The position numbers were made by a program, and so were the translations under genes. A stretch of 35,058 nucleotides of DNA from contig NZ_BDAE01000032.1 in the NCBI RefSeq assembly GCF_002091675.1, positions 1-35,058 of the forward strand. Reading direction: 5' to 3'. This stretch comes from Pseudomonas luteola NBRC 103146. Lineage in GTDB: Bacteria > Pseudomonadota > Gammaproteobacteria > Pseudomonadales > Pseudomonadaceae. The notes under the pieces were generated by a model that ran no database searches, was not told the DNA's origin, and saw only the letters and a list, made by a program, of their open reading frames with translations. How positions within the stretch are numbered: position 1 is the stretch's first letter; each line of letters begins with the position of its first letter. Positions 24,834 to 34,437 of the stretch are shown here, piece after piece.

Positions 24834-27095
24834 TCAGTTGCTGGCCAGCTCCGCCGCACGGACCACGTCTCTAGCCGGCAAGGGTTTAGCGAACAGATAG
24901 CCCTGATAGGTGGTGCAGCCATTTTCGGCCAGCAGCTGGCGCTGTGCTTCACTTTCCACACCCTCTGCCACGATATCGAGGCCAAAGGTCGTAGCCAGAC
25001 CGGAAATAGCCTGGATGATGGCAACACTCTCCGACCCTGGCAGCCGTTGCACAAAGCTCTGGTCGATCTTGACCTGATCGATGGGGAGCTTCTGCAGATA
25101 GTTAAGTGATGAGTACCCGGTACCGAAGTCATCCAGGGCGAAGCGAACACCTTGTCCTCTAAGTGTTTCGATATGCGAACAGGCCTGGTCGAGGTCCAGT
25201 ATCAGGGTTGCCTCGGTCAGCTCGATTTTGATCAGGGCAGGATCGATATGCTTGTGTTTCAAGACGTCCATAACCTCAGTGGCAAAACTGGATTGCCGTA
25301 GATGGGACGCGCAGACATTGACCGAAACCGGTAGGTGGGCGAGAGAAGGCTCTTTTGACCAGGCAAGCAACTGCGAGCACACCTCATCGAGCAGCCAACG
25401 GTCCAGTTCGGTAAGTAATCCTGTGTTGCTTGCGACTTCCAGAAAGGCGGCAGGGCCTACCAGGCCCCAATCCGGATGCTGCCAGCGCAGAAGCGCTTCA
25501 AGGCCGATAAGCCCTTTCTGATCGCTCCACTGAAGCTGATAGTAAACGCGGAATTCATTGTCGAGCAGCCCTTGCCGGATCTGTTGCTCCAGTTGCAGGC
25601 GGGCAGCAATGCTGCTTTGCATGCTCGGATCGTAAAAGCGAATGGCATTCTTGCCGTGGCTCTTGGCCGAATACATGGAGATGTCGGCCTGCTGAAGCAA
25701 GTCGTAGCTTGCACTTCTGCTGTCAAACAACACAATGCCTACGCTGCCGCTAATAGTCTGATTGCCTTGTTCGAATTCGAAAGGACGTTCTAAGGCCGCC
25801 AGCACCTGCTGGCCGATGTGACTTGCCTGGTGCGCGGCAGCTTGTTCGTCTTCCGACAAGCCTTCCAGCAGGATGACAAACTCATCCCCACCCAGGCGAG
25901 CCACGGTATCGGTCGCCCGCACGATCTGTTTCAGACGGTGTGCTGCTTCCTTGAGAACGGTATCGCCGGCATCGTGACCATACAGATCATTGATGTTTTT
26001 GAAGTTATCCAGATCGATGAATAGCAGGGCGCCGCTATGTCCGTGTCGCTGGCAGGCAAGCTGGGCCGTTTTGAGCCGCTCCAGGAAAAATCGCCGATTG
26101 GGAAGTTCGGTCAGGGTGTCGTAAAACGCCAGCCGACGGATCTGCTCTTCATACTCATGCCTGGCCGTGACATCACGAGTTACCATAACGATCGCCTGCT
26201 TATGTTCTGCATCCGAAGCGATCGCCTGGGCCTTGCCCTCGAAATAGCGCTCCCCCGCAGGAGAGCTGAGCTGGTATTCCACGGTGAGAGGTGTCGGGCT
26301 TTTCAGGACCTTTCTGACCCAGGTGGTCAGGTAGTTCGCCTGGGTATAAGGCAGCACATCCTGCAATCGCTGGCCCACCTTCGCCAAGTGCTCATTGATC
26401 TTCTTGGCATCATGGGAGGACGAGACGACCTCCTGAAAGCGACCGTCCTGATCGATAACCACCAGGATGTCAGGAATTGCCTGGGTAATGGCGCTCAGCC
26501 GGGCTTCGCTTCGCGCCAGAGCCTGTTCAGCCTGATTGCGTTTTTCCTGGTCACGAAACAGAAGCCAGACGAGCAGGCCTGTAGGGGGCATCGTCAGCAT
26601 CATGGCCAGCATGGTACGTTGAGCGGCCAGGCCGAAAGGGCCATATACGAGGGTAAGCGTGAGCAGGGCGAGGGCATGTACCGCACCGCCCAGCAACAGT
26701 ACCTGAAGAGGGCCTTGCCTGATCCAGCCTCGGTGGTAGGCCATGCGATAAGCGAGACCTAACGCCACCGCCATGAAGGCATTCAATACGCCGGGGTAGG
26801 CCCCTACGCCGCCTAGCCAGAACCTATACAGCGCCGTGATTGCCGCTGCGATACCAGCAACCAGGGGGCCTGCCATCAACGCGGTTACCGACAGTATGGC
26901 CAGCCGCGCATCTACAAAGATCCCGAGACCAATCGGTACGGGATGTACCATGACGGCAATACAGATCAGGCCCGTTGCACATCCAACAATCAGTTCCGAT
27001 GACAGTACCTTGTGTGGCCAGGTACGCCAGAGGTAGTCCCGTAGCCAGCAGAGCGCCAGAAGTAAAGCGGCATTAGAAAGAAAATCCACAAACAT
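24834..27095 (-). CDS. Membrane PAS-GGDEF-EAL cyclic-di-GMP protein
   Basis: The 753-residue protein starts with about six hydrophobic segments (1-180, 5TM-LYT receptor type), then a PAS domain (200-312). The GGDEF domain has an intact LGGDEF (401-406) and an RATD I-site (393-396). The EAL domain has EALLRWQHP (E533), IELTEA, ALDDFGTGYSSL, KIDQSFV and VAEGVE, so both catalytic cores look intact. In the usual YYQPQ motif the Pro is Leu (VYYQLQ, residue 521). It may make or degrade c-di-GMP; net activity cannot be read. AAGGAG lies upstream of the ATG. It is next to the BdlA-like receptor. Confidence 0.94.
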   Translation of the reverse strand: MFVDFLSNAALLLALCWLRDYLWRTWPHKVLSSELIVGCATGLICIAVMVHPVPIGLGIFVDARLAILSVTALMAGPLVAGIAAAITALYRFWLGGVGAYPGVLNAFMAVALGLAYRMAYHRGWIRQGPLQVLLLGGAVHALALLTLTLVYGPFGLAAQRTMLAMMLTMPPTGLLVWLLFRDQEKRNQAEQALARSEARLSAITQAIPDILVVIDQDGRFQEVVSSSHDAKKINEHLAKVGQRLQDVLPYTQANYLTTWVRKVLKSPTPLTVEYQLSSPAGERYFEGKAQAIASDAEHKQAIVMVTRDVTARHEYEEQIRRLAFYDTLTELPNRRFFLERLKTAQLACQRHGHSGALLFIDLDNFKNINDLYGHDAGDTVLKEAAHRLKQIVRATDTVARLGGDEFVILLEGLSEDEQAAAHQASHIGQQVLAALERPFEFEQGNQTISGSVGIVLFDSRSASYDLLQQADISMYSAKSHGKNAIRFYDPSMQSSIAARLQLEQQIRQGLLDNEFRVYYQLQWSDQKGLIGLEALLRWQHPDWGLVGPAAFLEVASNTGLLTELDRWLLDEVCSQLLAWSKEPSLAHLPVSVNVCASHLRQSSFATEVMDVLKHKHIDPALIKIELTEATLILDLDQACSHIETLRGQGVRFALDDFGTGYSSLNYLQKLPIDQVKIDQSFVQRLPGSESVAIIQAISGLATTFGLDIVAEGVESEAQRQLLAENGCTTYQGYLFAKPLPARDVVRAAELASN

Positions 27096-27231
27096 GGCGA
27101 CTTTGGTCTCCTTCGCCTAGGCGCAATTCCGTACTAGCATTCAGATAGACGTCTGAGTCAAAATTGCTAGATAAATGCGGCCCAATCGTCGGATAACAGC
27201 GATCTGAGCCCGTTATTCGGGACTTTTGTCA

Positions 27232-27441
27232 ATGGCAAGCGCTGAAATAGAACAGCGCAGCGGTTTGAGTACAGGTTTAACAGGAATGTTCATTGCAGCA
27301 GGGATGTTGATCGTAGCGCTTGTGCTAGGGCACATGGGGCGCAGCTATAAGGCGACACGTACTGTTCGCCTTGATCGGCCTCTGGCCTATATCGGACTGT
27401 TTGCCTTTGTTCTTGCAAGCGCTGTAGTGTTCTTTGGCTAA
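27232..27441 (+). CDS. Small membrane protein (69 aa), function unknown
   Basis: From ATG 27232 the protein has two hydrophobic segments (MFIAAGMLIVALVLGHM and LAYIGLFAFVLASAVVFFG) around a basic loop (GRSYKATRTVRLDR). The start context has only CGGGA as a weak ribosome site; a TTG two codons upstream is another choice. It is divergent from the GGDEF-EAL gene. I do not recognise the family. Confidence 0.55.
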   Translation: MASAEIEQRSGLSTGLTGMFIAAGMLIVALVLGHMGRSYKATRTVRLDRPLAYIGLFAFVLASAVVFFG

Positions 27442-28088
27442 TGTCCGCCAATTTCCTACCGACACCATCAGGCTCGACATGCCTATCGTCAAGCGGCTGG
27501 AAATGTCCCTTATTTGAGCAGCCTCGCATCCATCGTTTCGCCATGTCATGCCCAGGGCAAGCTGGTCATGGCCGAGGATGTCGACACGGAGGAAAAGCTC
27601 AACGCTGTCATTCAGGGTTAACTTGTGTTACCTCCATTACTGTTGAATGAACTCGCCGCCTGGCATTACAGGCGCAATGTTCTGCTCTATTACGTATAGG
27701 GCTCTTCCGTAGCGCCCTGTATCTGCTGGGCGCAGTATCTTCTCGCTTCCTCTCAGCCCTAAGTGTTAGCGACTTCTCCCTTTATGCATCGCCTTGATGG
27801 CTTTCATTGCGCCCTATTGAACTCTTTTAGATCCTGGAGTCCGACTGTTGGCATCAAGGTCTGTCAAGTCAATTTAAGTTTTTTGTATGTACAAATGTAA
27901 CCATTTGATGCTGTAAGTTGATCGGTTGCGTTCGCGCTTTTGAGCAGTGACTTTAGTAGCAGGTGTGTCCCCACGGCTTGAGCGCGGTAGGTTGTTGGTG
28001 TTTCAGAGTGGTGCAATCAAGGATTGCATATCGGTTGTGTAGCCGCATCAGGCGGCACGTCATGTCCAGGTAATAGGACGGGTAGTCA
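27442..28088. other. Intergenic region with possible coding remains
   Basis: No complete gene is supported. 27540-27620 has a coding-like frame (CHAQGKLVMAEDVDTEEKLN, ending at TAA) whose upstream part is in other frames, so it may be a relic. The inverted repeat TGCAATC-AAG-GATTGCA (28012-28028) lies 60 bases before the next gene. Confidence 0.4.
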
Positions 28089-29348
28089 ATGAAGAAAGTA
28101 AGTACAAATACGTTGTACTGTGGTTTGTTGGGGTTGGCATTTGTGCTGCATTTCGGGCTGCTTGAGCAGAATCCCCAGAACCCTATTGGTATCAAATACC
28201 TGACAGAGCTTTATCTGGCCGCCTGTTTGGGTTTCAGCGCCATGTTTCTAGTGGGAACCGTTGGAGCTGAACGAAAAGATTACAGTGTTGCGTTCCTGTT
28301 CTGTCTGTTTTCGGCTTTTACCTTTACCTTCCTTCCGGCGTTGTTTGCCGAACTCTTTTATGGTCAGCCGCTGGTCTATGGGGTAATCGAAGAACGCAGG
28401 GTGCTGCTCTGCTTTAGTGTCATTCCCTTGTTGTACCTGGCCAAACGTGTGTCGGCGGCACAGTTTGAAAATTGCATTCTGATCGTGGCGCTAGGGGCTG
28501 TTGTCCTGTCCTGGCTGTGCTATTTCGAGGTGTTGCCAGATCTGCGAGATGGGATGGACCTGGACCTCAGCCGACCGGGCCGCGCCTCGACCGGGGCATT
28601 TGCCCTGATCATTGGCTACTGCCTGAGCATCTACTTCTGGGGCAAAGGAAAATCACCTATCGACGGCAGCCCTCGCTCCAGTCTTCGCTATGGACTGCTG
28701 GCGCTCGTTTACCTTGCGACACTGGTGTTCGTCACACAGACCCGGCAGGTCATTCTTTTGTGCATCATCTTTACGTTCCTGTGCCTGCGGGTTAAGTCCG
28801 TGAAGCTGGCGGTGATTGGCGGCTTGCTCGTTTCCCCCTTCGTTATCGATCCTGACCTGCTCGAGCTTTTCGGGGTTAATATCGATTTCTACATGCAATC
28901 TGCCCAGAGCGGCGCTACGGATAATGTGCGCGAGGCTACCATCGCCCAGATCATGGATCATCTGCATGAGTACAACTGGGTACCCAGCGGTAGTCTGAGC
29001 CTGATGTGGAATGATGGTTTCAAGCACTACTTCAGTTACTACTTCTTCCTTTCCGATGTAGGTGTGATCGGTACGCTGTTCCGCTTTGGTTTTCTAACCA
29101 TCGCGATCATTCCGGTCAGCTTCCTGGTGTATTTCAAAGTGGCCAAGCGGCTGAATCCCAGTCTGGATTTTACCTTGGCTGTGTTCCTGGCCCATCTTTC
29201 TATCTGGCCTTTGCAAGGTATCTTCGAATATCAGGAGGGTATGACTGCCTTGTTATTTGTTTTCCAGGCACTTAAAACGTTTCATAGCCAGATGCCCAAC
29301 GAATCGCTGTCCAATCATCCTGAGCGGGAGCCTTATCAGTTGGCCTGA
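28089..29348 (+). CDS. O-antigen polymerase/ligase-like polytopic membrane protein
   Basis: The 419-residue protein has about 10 predicted membrane segments and one large loop after TRQVILLCIIF, containing NIDFYMQSAQSGATDNVREA. This pattern (hydrophobic core, Arg-containing TRQ segment, large periplasmic loop) fits the Wzy/WaaL superfamily that joins or transfers polysaccharide repeat units. There are no glycan-synthesis genes beside it, so the substrate and exact role remain open. It ends with a strong terminator. Confidence 0.6.
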   Translation: MKKVSTNTLYCGLLGLAFVLHFGLLEQNPQNPIGIKYLTELYLAACLGFSAMFLVGTVGAERKDYSVAFLFCLFSAFTFTFLPALFAELFYGQPLVYGVIEERRVLLCFSVIPLLYLAKRVSAAQFENCILIVALGAVVLSWLCYFEVLPDLRDGMDLDLSRPGRASTGAFALIIGYCLSIYFWGKGKSPIDGSPRSSLRYGLLALVYLATLVFVTQTRQVILLCIIFTFLCLRVKSVKLAVIGGLLVSPFVIDPDLLELFGVNIDFYMQSAQSGATDNVREATIAQIMDHLHEYNWVPSGSLSLMWNDGFKHYFSYYFFLSDVGVIGTLFRFGFLTIAIIPVSFLVYFKVAKRLNPSLDFTLAVFLAHLSIWPLQGIFEYQEGMTALLFVFQALKTFHSQMPNESLSNHPEREPYQLA

Positions 29349-29363
29349 ACCGCATCTGACATT

Positions 29364-29391
29364 AAAACGGCCCGTGGAGGGCCGTTTTTTT
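29364..29391 (+). terminator. Rho-independent terminator
   Basis: AAAACGGCCC and GGGCCGTTTT pair around GTGGA, with a run of T after it. Confidence 0.92.
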
Positions 29392-29721
29392 ACCTACCAG
29401 CCTGCGTATCCCGTGCTGGAAATATCAGGCAATGCGTGCATAAGTGCGTGAAAAAGATAACCGATACACCAGTACATGCCAAAGGTACTAGCCGTTCAGT
29501 CTATTATTATCATGCCGTCACCTCTGTTGCTCCATTTATCCAGTAGCGCTCATTGATGATTACGATGATGGCTGAGTGCCATTATACTTGTTGCAATACA
29601 TCAGGTAGTGCAAGCAGAGCGGCAGTGTTCTGTTATATCAAGTGGAAACGTTTTCGTTCCTTGTAGTCGAAGTGTCATCTAGACATCAGCTGGCAGTTCG
29701 ACTGGGTAGGGGCAGACATCC
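29392..29721. other. Intergenic region, nothing recognised
   Basis: No ORF, repeat or hairpin of note was seen in these 330 bases. Confidence 0.5.
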
Positions 29722-30003
29722 ATGATCTTGACCGAATTCGATTGCTATCAACTGCAAAACCGGCTGGACAATATTTGCGGTGCCCGACTGCCGGCCGCCA
29801 ATATCGATAGCTTCTACTTCTTTCTAGACGCTTTGCGTACCGCCCGGAATGTATCTGAGCTGGAGCTGGCTGCTGCCAAGATTGACGGTTTCATGATTGC
29901 GCTGGAAGGGGCCGGGCTTGTCAGTGGAACATCCGCCATGTTGATCGGCGGTTTTGTTTCTCGGGTACAGGCACACCGTTTGGAAAGGTTGGGTGTTGAA
30001 TGA
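29722..30003 (+). CDS. Hypothetical protein (93 aa)
   Basis: The ATG follows TAGGGGCAG at a fair distance. The protein is helical and amphipathic (LQNRLDNICGARLPAANIDS, then LELAAAKIDGFMIALEGAGL) with no membrane segment. I do not recognise the family. It lies before a diguanylate cyclase on the same strand, about 115 bases away. Confidence 0.65.
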   Translation: MILTEFDCYQLQNRLDNICGARLPAANIDSFYFFLDALRTARNVSELELAAAKIDGFMIALEGAGLVSGTSAMLIGGFVSRVQAHRLERLGVE

Positions 30004-30117
30004 GCCGCTGCTAAGTAACTGACTGGTAACCGGCTGAGTATTGGAGCCAGATAGTGACAAGCCACTCGTAGGGCTGACGATCTGCTTTATTCTTGATGAT
30101 GTGTGACAGGTTCTTCG

Positions 30118-30302
30118 ATGGGCGCTTTGCTTTTTGTATTACACGCTTGCCTTCGAAGGCTGTCCTGTTCAGCAGGTATTACGTCGCTCGTCGTGGTGCT
30201 GATCGCTTGCTCCACGTTGGCAGCAGAAGCACCTGCTGCACCAGGACGCGTATTGGTTCTGGATAACCAGGATAACTATCTTGCAGGCACCAGACGGACT
30301 AT
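30118..30302 (+). pseudogene. N-terminal piece (signal peptide) of the diguanylate cyclase, out of frame with the rest
   Basis: From ATG 30118 the frame encodes a hydrophobic export signal (SLVVVLIACSTLAAEAPA) and then RVLVLDNQDNYLAG. This runs into the DISMED2 domain only if the frame moves by one base between 30276 and about 30300. The downstream frame has TAA at 30273-30275, which bounds the shift. GTG 30103 is another possible start. Confidence 0.7.
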
Positions 30303-30305
30303 CTG

Positions 30306-32054
30306 TTGCACCCCTTCGCCGAGACATTCGAGGCTATTCGCTACGCTGTACCTGATAGCGCGTGGCAGCCGAACGCAAAGGCATTAATCAGTCTTGGGTA
30401 TCAGCAGGACGGTAGCTGGATCCGATTAAGGCTGGAAAACCCCTCGTCCGAGGTTCGCCGATGGTTACTGGTGGCCGAAACCCCTCTGATCGATCAGCTT
30501 GAGCTGCGCCTGTTCGATCCTGTTCTGGAGCGGTGGTCTTCAGTCGAATCGCTTGGTAATCGCATACCCTTGAGTAGGCAAGCCACCAGCGGCCCTTATC
30601 CGGTCGCTACGCTTGACTTGCCGCCCAATCAGGCCATGGTTCTGTATGGTCGCATGCGTGCGAGCCAGCCGCTGACCATTCCGATGGAGATCATGTCTCC
30701 TGCCGCGTATGAACGCATCCATACGCAAACAGCCCTGAGCCTGAGCGCCTTTCTGGGCGCAGCAGTAATCATGCTGGCTTACAATCTATCACTCTATGTC
30801 TTCATACGGGACCGGGCCTATCTCTGGTATAGCGGTTATCTGGCTGGTGCCATCTTCTATATGGTCTGTGCGACCGGCTTTGGACGGTTGTATCTGTGGC
30901 CGGAATTGACTGAACTGGCAGTGCGTGCCACCGTTCTGTCCATTTCGCTTTGCATGGCCGGGGCTGCCCAGTTCATCAAGCACTTTCTTCAGCTATCCAG
31001 CCACAGCCGCTTCTTTTCAGTCTTGTGTAAAAGCTTCCTGATCTATTGGCTTGGCGCCTCGCTGATTATCGCGATCGACCCTGCGTTCATTCCGTTTCTC
31101 GGTATCGATGTCATGGTCTTTCTCAGCTGTCTCACGGGACTATGGGTTGGCCTTGCCTTGTGGTGGCGAGGCCATGTATCGGCCCGTTATTTCACCATCG
31201 CCTGGATAGTGCTCAATCTAGCCACCTTATATATGACGCTGGTCATGTCCGGCTTGAGCAAAGGGTGGCTCAATCCGTTGTATGTCCAGATGCTGGGGTT
31301 CGCGCTTGAGTTCCTGTTGCTGTCGATGGCCTTGGCCGAGCGGATAAACCGTGAGCGTGCAGCACGGATACAGGCAAAGCAGGAGGCGATAAAAACCAGC
31401 GAGTATCTGGCACGAGAGCGGTTGGCGACCTTGCAGGCACAAGAGAAACTATTGATTCTTCAGCAGGAAACCAACGAAGCACTCGAGCGGCGGGTGAAGG
31501 AGCGGACCCTGGCCCTGGAGGAGGCAAACCTTCAGCTGTCACGCCTGAGTCGGCTGGATGCCCTGACTCAGTTACAGAACCGAAGTGCTTTTGAAGTAAA
31601 TTTTACCGCCTCGCTTGGGAAGGCTTTGGCAACTGGGCAAATGCTGAGTGTTGTCATGATCGATATCGATCACTTCAAGCAAATTAACGATACCTATGGT
31701 CATTCGACAGGTGACGAATGTCTGGTCAAGGCTGGGCAGGTATTGCTGAATCATACCCAGGGGGCAGGCGATCATGCGGCGCGTTTTGGTGGAGAAGAAT
31801 TCATTCTACTCTTCATGAATCGCACCCCGACTGAAATGGCAACGCTTGTCGAACGTATTCGAGTCGACATGGCTTCCCTCGGCATCAAAACGGACAGCGG
31901 AACACTGCATTTTACAGTAAGTATTGGCGTTGAATGCCGCTCTCCTCGACCAGACGATACGCGTGTCGACTATTCCAGAGCAGCTGACACAGCGCTTTAC
32001 CAGGCCAAGGCCGCAGGACGTAACCAGTCCTGTTTTGCCATTACTGTCCATTAG
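30306..32054 (+). CDS. 7TMR-DISM diguanylate cyclase (GGDEF), main body
   Basis: This part holds the 7TMR-DISM extracellular domain (about 1-135), seven membrane segments (145-345), a coiled coil (345-410) and a GGDEF domain (410-580) with RFGGEEF (GGEEF 495-499) and MIDIDHFKQINDTYGH, so diguanylate cyclase activity is expected. The I-site Arg is replaced (GAGD instead of RxxD, 486-489), so product inhibition is probably lost. The only upstream start in this frame is TTG 30306, inside the DISMED2 domain, so the natural protein should begin at 30118 in another frame. One missing base explains this. Confidence 0.88.
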   Translation: MHPFAETFEAIRYAVPDSAWQPNAKALISLGYQQDGSWIRLRLENPSSEVRRWLLVAETPLIDQLELRLFDPVLERWSSVESLGNRIPLSRQATSGPYPVATLDLPPNQAMVLYGRMRASQPLTIPMEIMSPAAYERIHTQTALSLSAFLGAAVIMLAYNLSLYVFIRDRAYLWYSGYLAGAIFYMVCATGFGRLYLWPELTELAVRATVLSISLCMAGAAQFIKHFLQLSSHSRFFSVLCKSFLIYWLGASLIIAIDPAFIPFLGIDVMVFLSCLTGLWVGLALWWRGHVSARYFTIAWIVLNLATLYMTLVMSGLSKGWLNPLYVQMLGFALEFLLLSMALAERINRERAARIQAKQEAIKTSEYLARERLATLQAQEKLLILQQETNEALERRVKERTLALEEANLQLSRLSRLDALTQLQNRSAFEVNFTASLGKALATGQMLSVVMIDIDHFKQINDTYGHSTGDECLVKAGQVLLNHTQGAGDHAARFGGEEFILLFMNRTPTEMATLVERIRVDMASLGIKTDSGTLHFTVSIGVECRSPRPDDTRVDYSRAADTALYQAKAAGRNQSCFAITVH

Positions 32055-32074
32055 TCAGCACAGCTCTCCTGCAA

Positions 32075-32101
32075 CAGGCCAGCCTGCAAGAGACTGGCCT
32101 G
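32075..32101. terminator. Hairpin between convergent genes
   Basis: CAGGCCAG and CTGGCCTG form an 8-bp stem with an 11-base loop. There is no T run, so function is uncertain. Confidence 0.4.
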
Positions 32102-32132
32102 CGGTATGCGCGATCAGTAGATGGCCAAGCGC

Positions 32133-32924
32133 TTACCAGCCGCGTACATCGGGAGCCAGCTTACCGACGGCTTGGTGAGCCGCCTGGTGCAGCTCCGGTG
32201 CGGATGTCTTATCCGACGCGAGGATATTGGCCTCTTCTGCGCTGGGCTGAAGAGGCTTCTGGCGGAACAGCAAGGTATAGAAGGAGGCGGCGCAGGCATA
32301 CCCGCCTGAGAAAGAGGCATGGCGCCCGTCAGCTATGTACAGCTTGGCCACTGAATCGCTTGCAAACGTACCCTTCCAGGACTCACCGCAAGGGGAGAGC
32401 TGGGCGCCCATCTTGCGAGCCAGGCTCACGTACTCTTTATAGATTTGTGGTTGCTTACCCTGTTGATTCTCGTTGGCCCAGGTTTCGAACAGAATCGGCT
32501 TCGCATGATGGGCACGGATCAGATCGTTGAATTTCATCGCATATTCTTCCAGCCGTTCTGGCTGAAGCAATGGCCGAGCGGCGTGCTCCTGCAGGACAAC
32601 ATAGTCATAGGTGTTGCTTGCCAGCTTGCTTTGTACCGCTCCACTGTTCCAGTGCTGCTCAAGGGTATATGAGGGTTTGGCAATCGAGTCCGCCTCGATA
32701 GTGCAAGACGATGATGCGCTGTCGTGGGCGCGTGACGCCATTCCCATCAGGGTGGTCGTCAAACTGTTCGCATAGGTGTAGCTGTTACCAACGAACAATA
32801 TGCGAATGGTGCACGAAGAAGCCTCAGAACTCTGAGCAGCAGCGGCGTAATGTGCGCTGGCGATGCATCCAGCAAAGAGTGTGGCAAGCTTCAGGGAACG
32901 GGTGAACAAGACCCTATCCTCCAT
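32133..32924 (-). CDS. Exported SGNH/GDSL-type hydrolase
   Basis: After a signal peptide ending near HYAAAA the protein has the SGNH block I ILFVGNSYTYANSL (GNSYT in place of GDSL) and the block V ADGRHASFSGGYA (D-x-x-H). The Asn/Gln block is VVLQEH. Such enzymes are Ser esterases or related hydrolases; substrate unknown. The start is uncertain. ATG 32924 has no clear ribosome site, while TTG 32909 has GGAGG 8 bases upstream and gives the cleaner signal peptide. A further TTG at 32945 is less likely. Confidence 0.8.
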   Translation of the reverse strand: MEDRVLFTRSLKLATLFAGCIASAHYAAAAQSSEASSCTIRILFVGNSYTYANSLTTTLMGMASRAHDSASSSCTIEADSIAKPSYTLEQHWNSGAVQSKLASNTYDYVVLQEHAARPLLQPERLEEYAMKFNDLIRAHHAKPILFETWANENQQGKQPQIYKEYVSLARKMGAQLSPCGESWKGTFASDSVAKLYIADGRHASFSGGYACAASFYTLLFRQKPLQPSAEEANILASDKTSAPELHQAAHQAVGKLAPDVRGW

Positions 32925-33121
32925 ATATTTATAAGAGTTAAACAACAGGTGTGGGCTGCAAACGGCATCCTGGTGCGTTTGCGGGGGCGCATTGTGCGAG
33001 GAGGAGGCGGTATTTATAAGGAGTGACTGTGCGGGGAGTCACGTACTGCTATTTAGAACAAGCGAAACGGCGAACGTGTGCAAAGTTCAGGGAAATAAAA
33101 TATCCCAATATTTCGATAATG

Positions 33122-33206
33122 GTGGCTATTTAATAGCTAAATAATAGCTAAAATCAAGAACAAATAGTCTTATTTTCCAAATAATAGCAATTTTTAAGAG
33201 CGAGGC
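33122..33206. repeat. AT-rich tract with repeated AATAGCTAAA
   Basis: AATAGCTAAA occurs twice in tandem near 33130-33153, and TAATAGCAA recurs at 33183. It lies between the SGNH gene and the next small gene. It has no assigned role. Confidence 0.4.
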
Positions 33207-33216
33207 TTAGCTCGCT
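33199..33216 (-). terminator. Possible terminator overlapping the stop of the small gene
   Basis: AGCGAG and CTCGCT pair around six bases, followed on the minus strand by CTTAAAAATT. The stem spans the stop codon of the gene, so it is a weak call. Confidence 0.35.
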
Positions 33217-33428
33217 TGTGAGCCTTGCTGAGGCTCAACGACATCCTCATCGATATACCGGCCAGCTTTTTCCTGTTCCAAAAATGCCGCGTACTGATCC
33301 TCCGTGATCTGGTTTTCCAGCAGCAGTTGCCAGGCATAGGATTCGACTGCCTTCTTGTTCCAGCGAATCTCTCCTAGGCTGTCCGGGTTTTTGATGCAGC
33401 GGATATAACGCTTCCAGTACGCGTCCAT
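33207..33428 (-). CDS. Hypothetical protein (73 aa)
   Basis: The ATG is preceded by CAGGAGGCAGGAGTCACC, a good ribosome site. The protein is charged and helical (MDAYWKRYIRCIKNPDSLGE, then RWNKKAVESYAWQLLLENQI) and ends in a Glu/Gln-rich tail. I do not recognise the family. Confidence 0.7.
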   Translation of the reverse strand: MDAYWKRYIRCIKNPDSLGEIRWNKKAVESYAWQLLLENQITEDQYAAFLEQEKAGRYIDEDVVEPQQGSQAS

Positions 33429-33572
33429 GGTGACTCCTGCCTCCTGCTCATGGGTAACGGGGCGCGTGGTATATCACAACTGATGGATTTGTGAAGCGGT
33501 ACGTATAAGAAGTGTCCAACTTTCTGCTTGACAGAGGCGGCCATGCTTGCCTCAGGCCAGCGAACGAGCGGG

Positions 33573-34169
33573 TCAGGAATCAAGGTTCAGCTGGCGACCA
33601 CTGTGTCCGGGTTTTTCAAGTACATCGGCGACCTCGGCGGCGAGATGAAGAAGCTCATAATCTTCTTCGAGACTGGTCGAGTCGTTGGCTCCCCGTTCAT
33701 CCAGAATGGGACAGTTGACCAGCGTCCAGTGAAGCGGGCTAGTATCGAGCCGTTCGTGAATCTTCTGGCAGACACGTCGCCAGCGGGGGTCGACGTCCTC
33801 ATCTTCCAGCGCAGCGAAATCACCTACCAGCATGAGCTGGGATACTTTGCCTTTGCGCAGGCCGCTGATGAGTGCAGCCACAGCATCGATCAGGTAGTTG
33901 GGATCTTCGACCTCAATTACTACGCGAGGCGGCTCCAGTACCGCGACGACTGCTTTCATCCCCGCCACCCCCTGGCTGACCTTATAGGCGCTGAATAGGT
34001 TGCCAGGAGCTGATTGAGGATAGGGGCGGGGCGGCAATGTCTTGAGATCTGCCTGTAGCGGCACGGCCTCATGTTCGCGATTAAGCAACTCATTGATCAA
34101 TGCCTGGCCCAGCGGGCTTTGCGCGCCGTAGACCGCGACCTTGAGCGCTCGTGTTGCCGCATACCTCAT
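33573..34169 (-). CDS. NAD(P)-binding Rossmann protein (NmrA/SDR-like)
   Basis: From ATG 34169 (with GAGGCGAGG upstream; GTG/TTG-type starts up to 34220 are possible but lack a site) the 198-residue protein has an N-terminal Rossmann strand-turn-helix VAVYGAQSPLGQALINELL and the later KVSQLMLVGDFAALED. It lacks the YxxxK catalytic pair of classical SDRs, so it may be a regulator or an atypical SDR (NmrA-like, dehydratase-annotated). It lies alone between intergenic regions. Confidence 0.75.
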   Translation of the reverse strand: MRYAATRALKVAVYGAQSPLGQALINELLNREHEAVPLQADLKTLPPRPYPQSAPGNLFSAYKVSQGVAGMKAVVAVLEPPRVVIEVEDPNYLIDAVAALISGLRKGKVSQLMLVGDFAALEDEDVDPRWRRVCQKIHERLDTSPLHWTLVNCPILDERGANDSTSLEEDYELLHLAAEVADVLEKPGHSGRQLNLDS

Positions 34170-34437
34170 GAGAACCTCGCCTCTGTCAATCCTAGATGAC
34201 TGACCGGACGGAGCGCCCAAGGTTCTGCCGCGACCGTACCGGCTATCCCACTGCTTAGGCTACATCGGCCGGATCGTCATAGGCTTTAAGAAAACAGTAG
34301 GACAATCCTCGTCGCTCTGTAGAAAAATATTATCGCGCCGCTGAAGACCGCACGTGACTGGCCGATAGCCTCTATAGCCAAACAGAAATCTGTTAGCCAG
34401 ACCTTATATATCCCCACCTTCAGTAGGGCCGAGTCGT

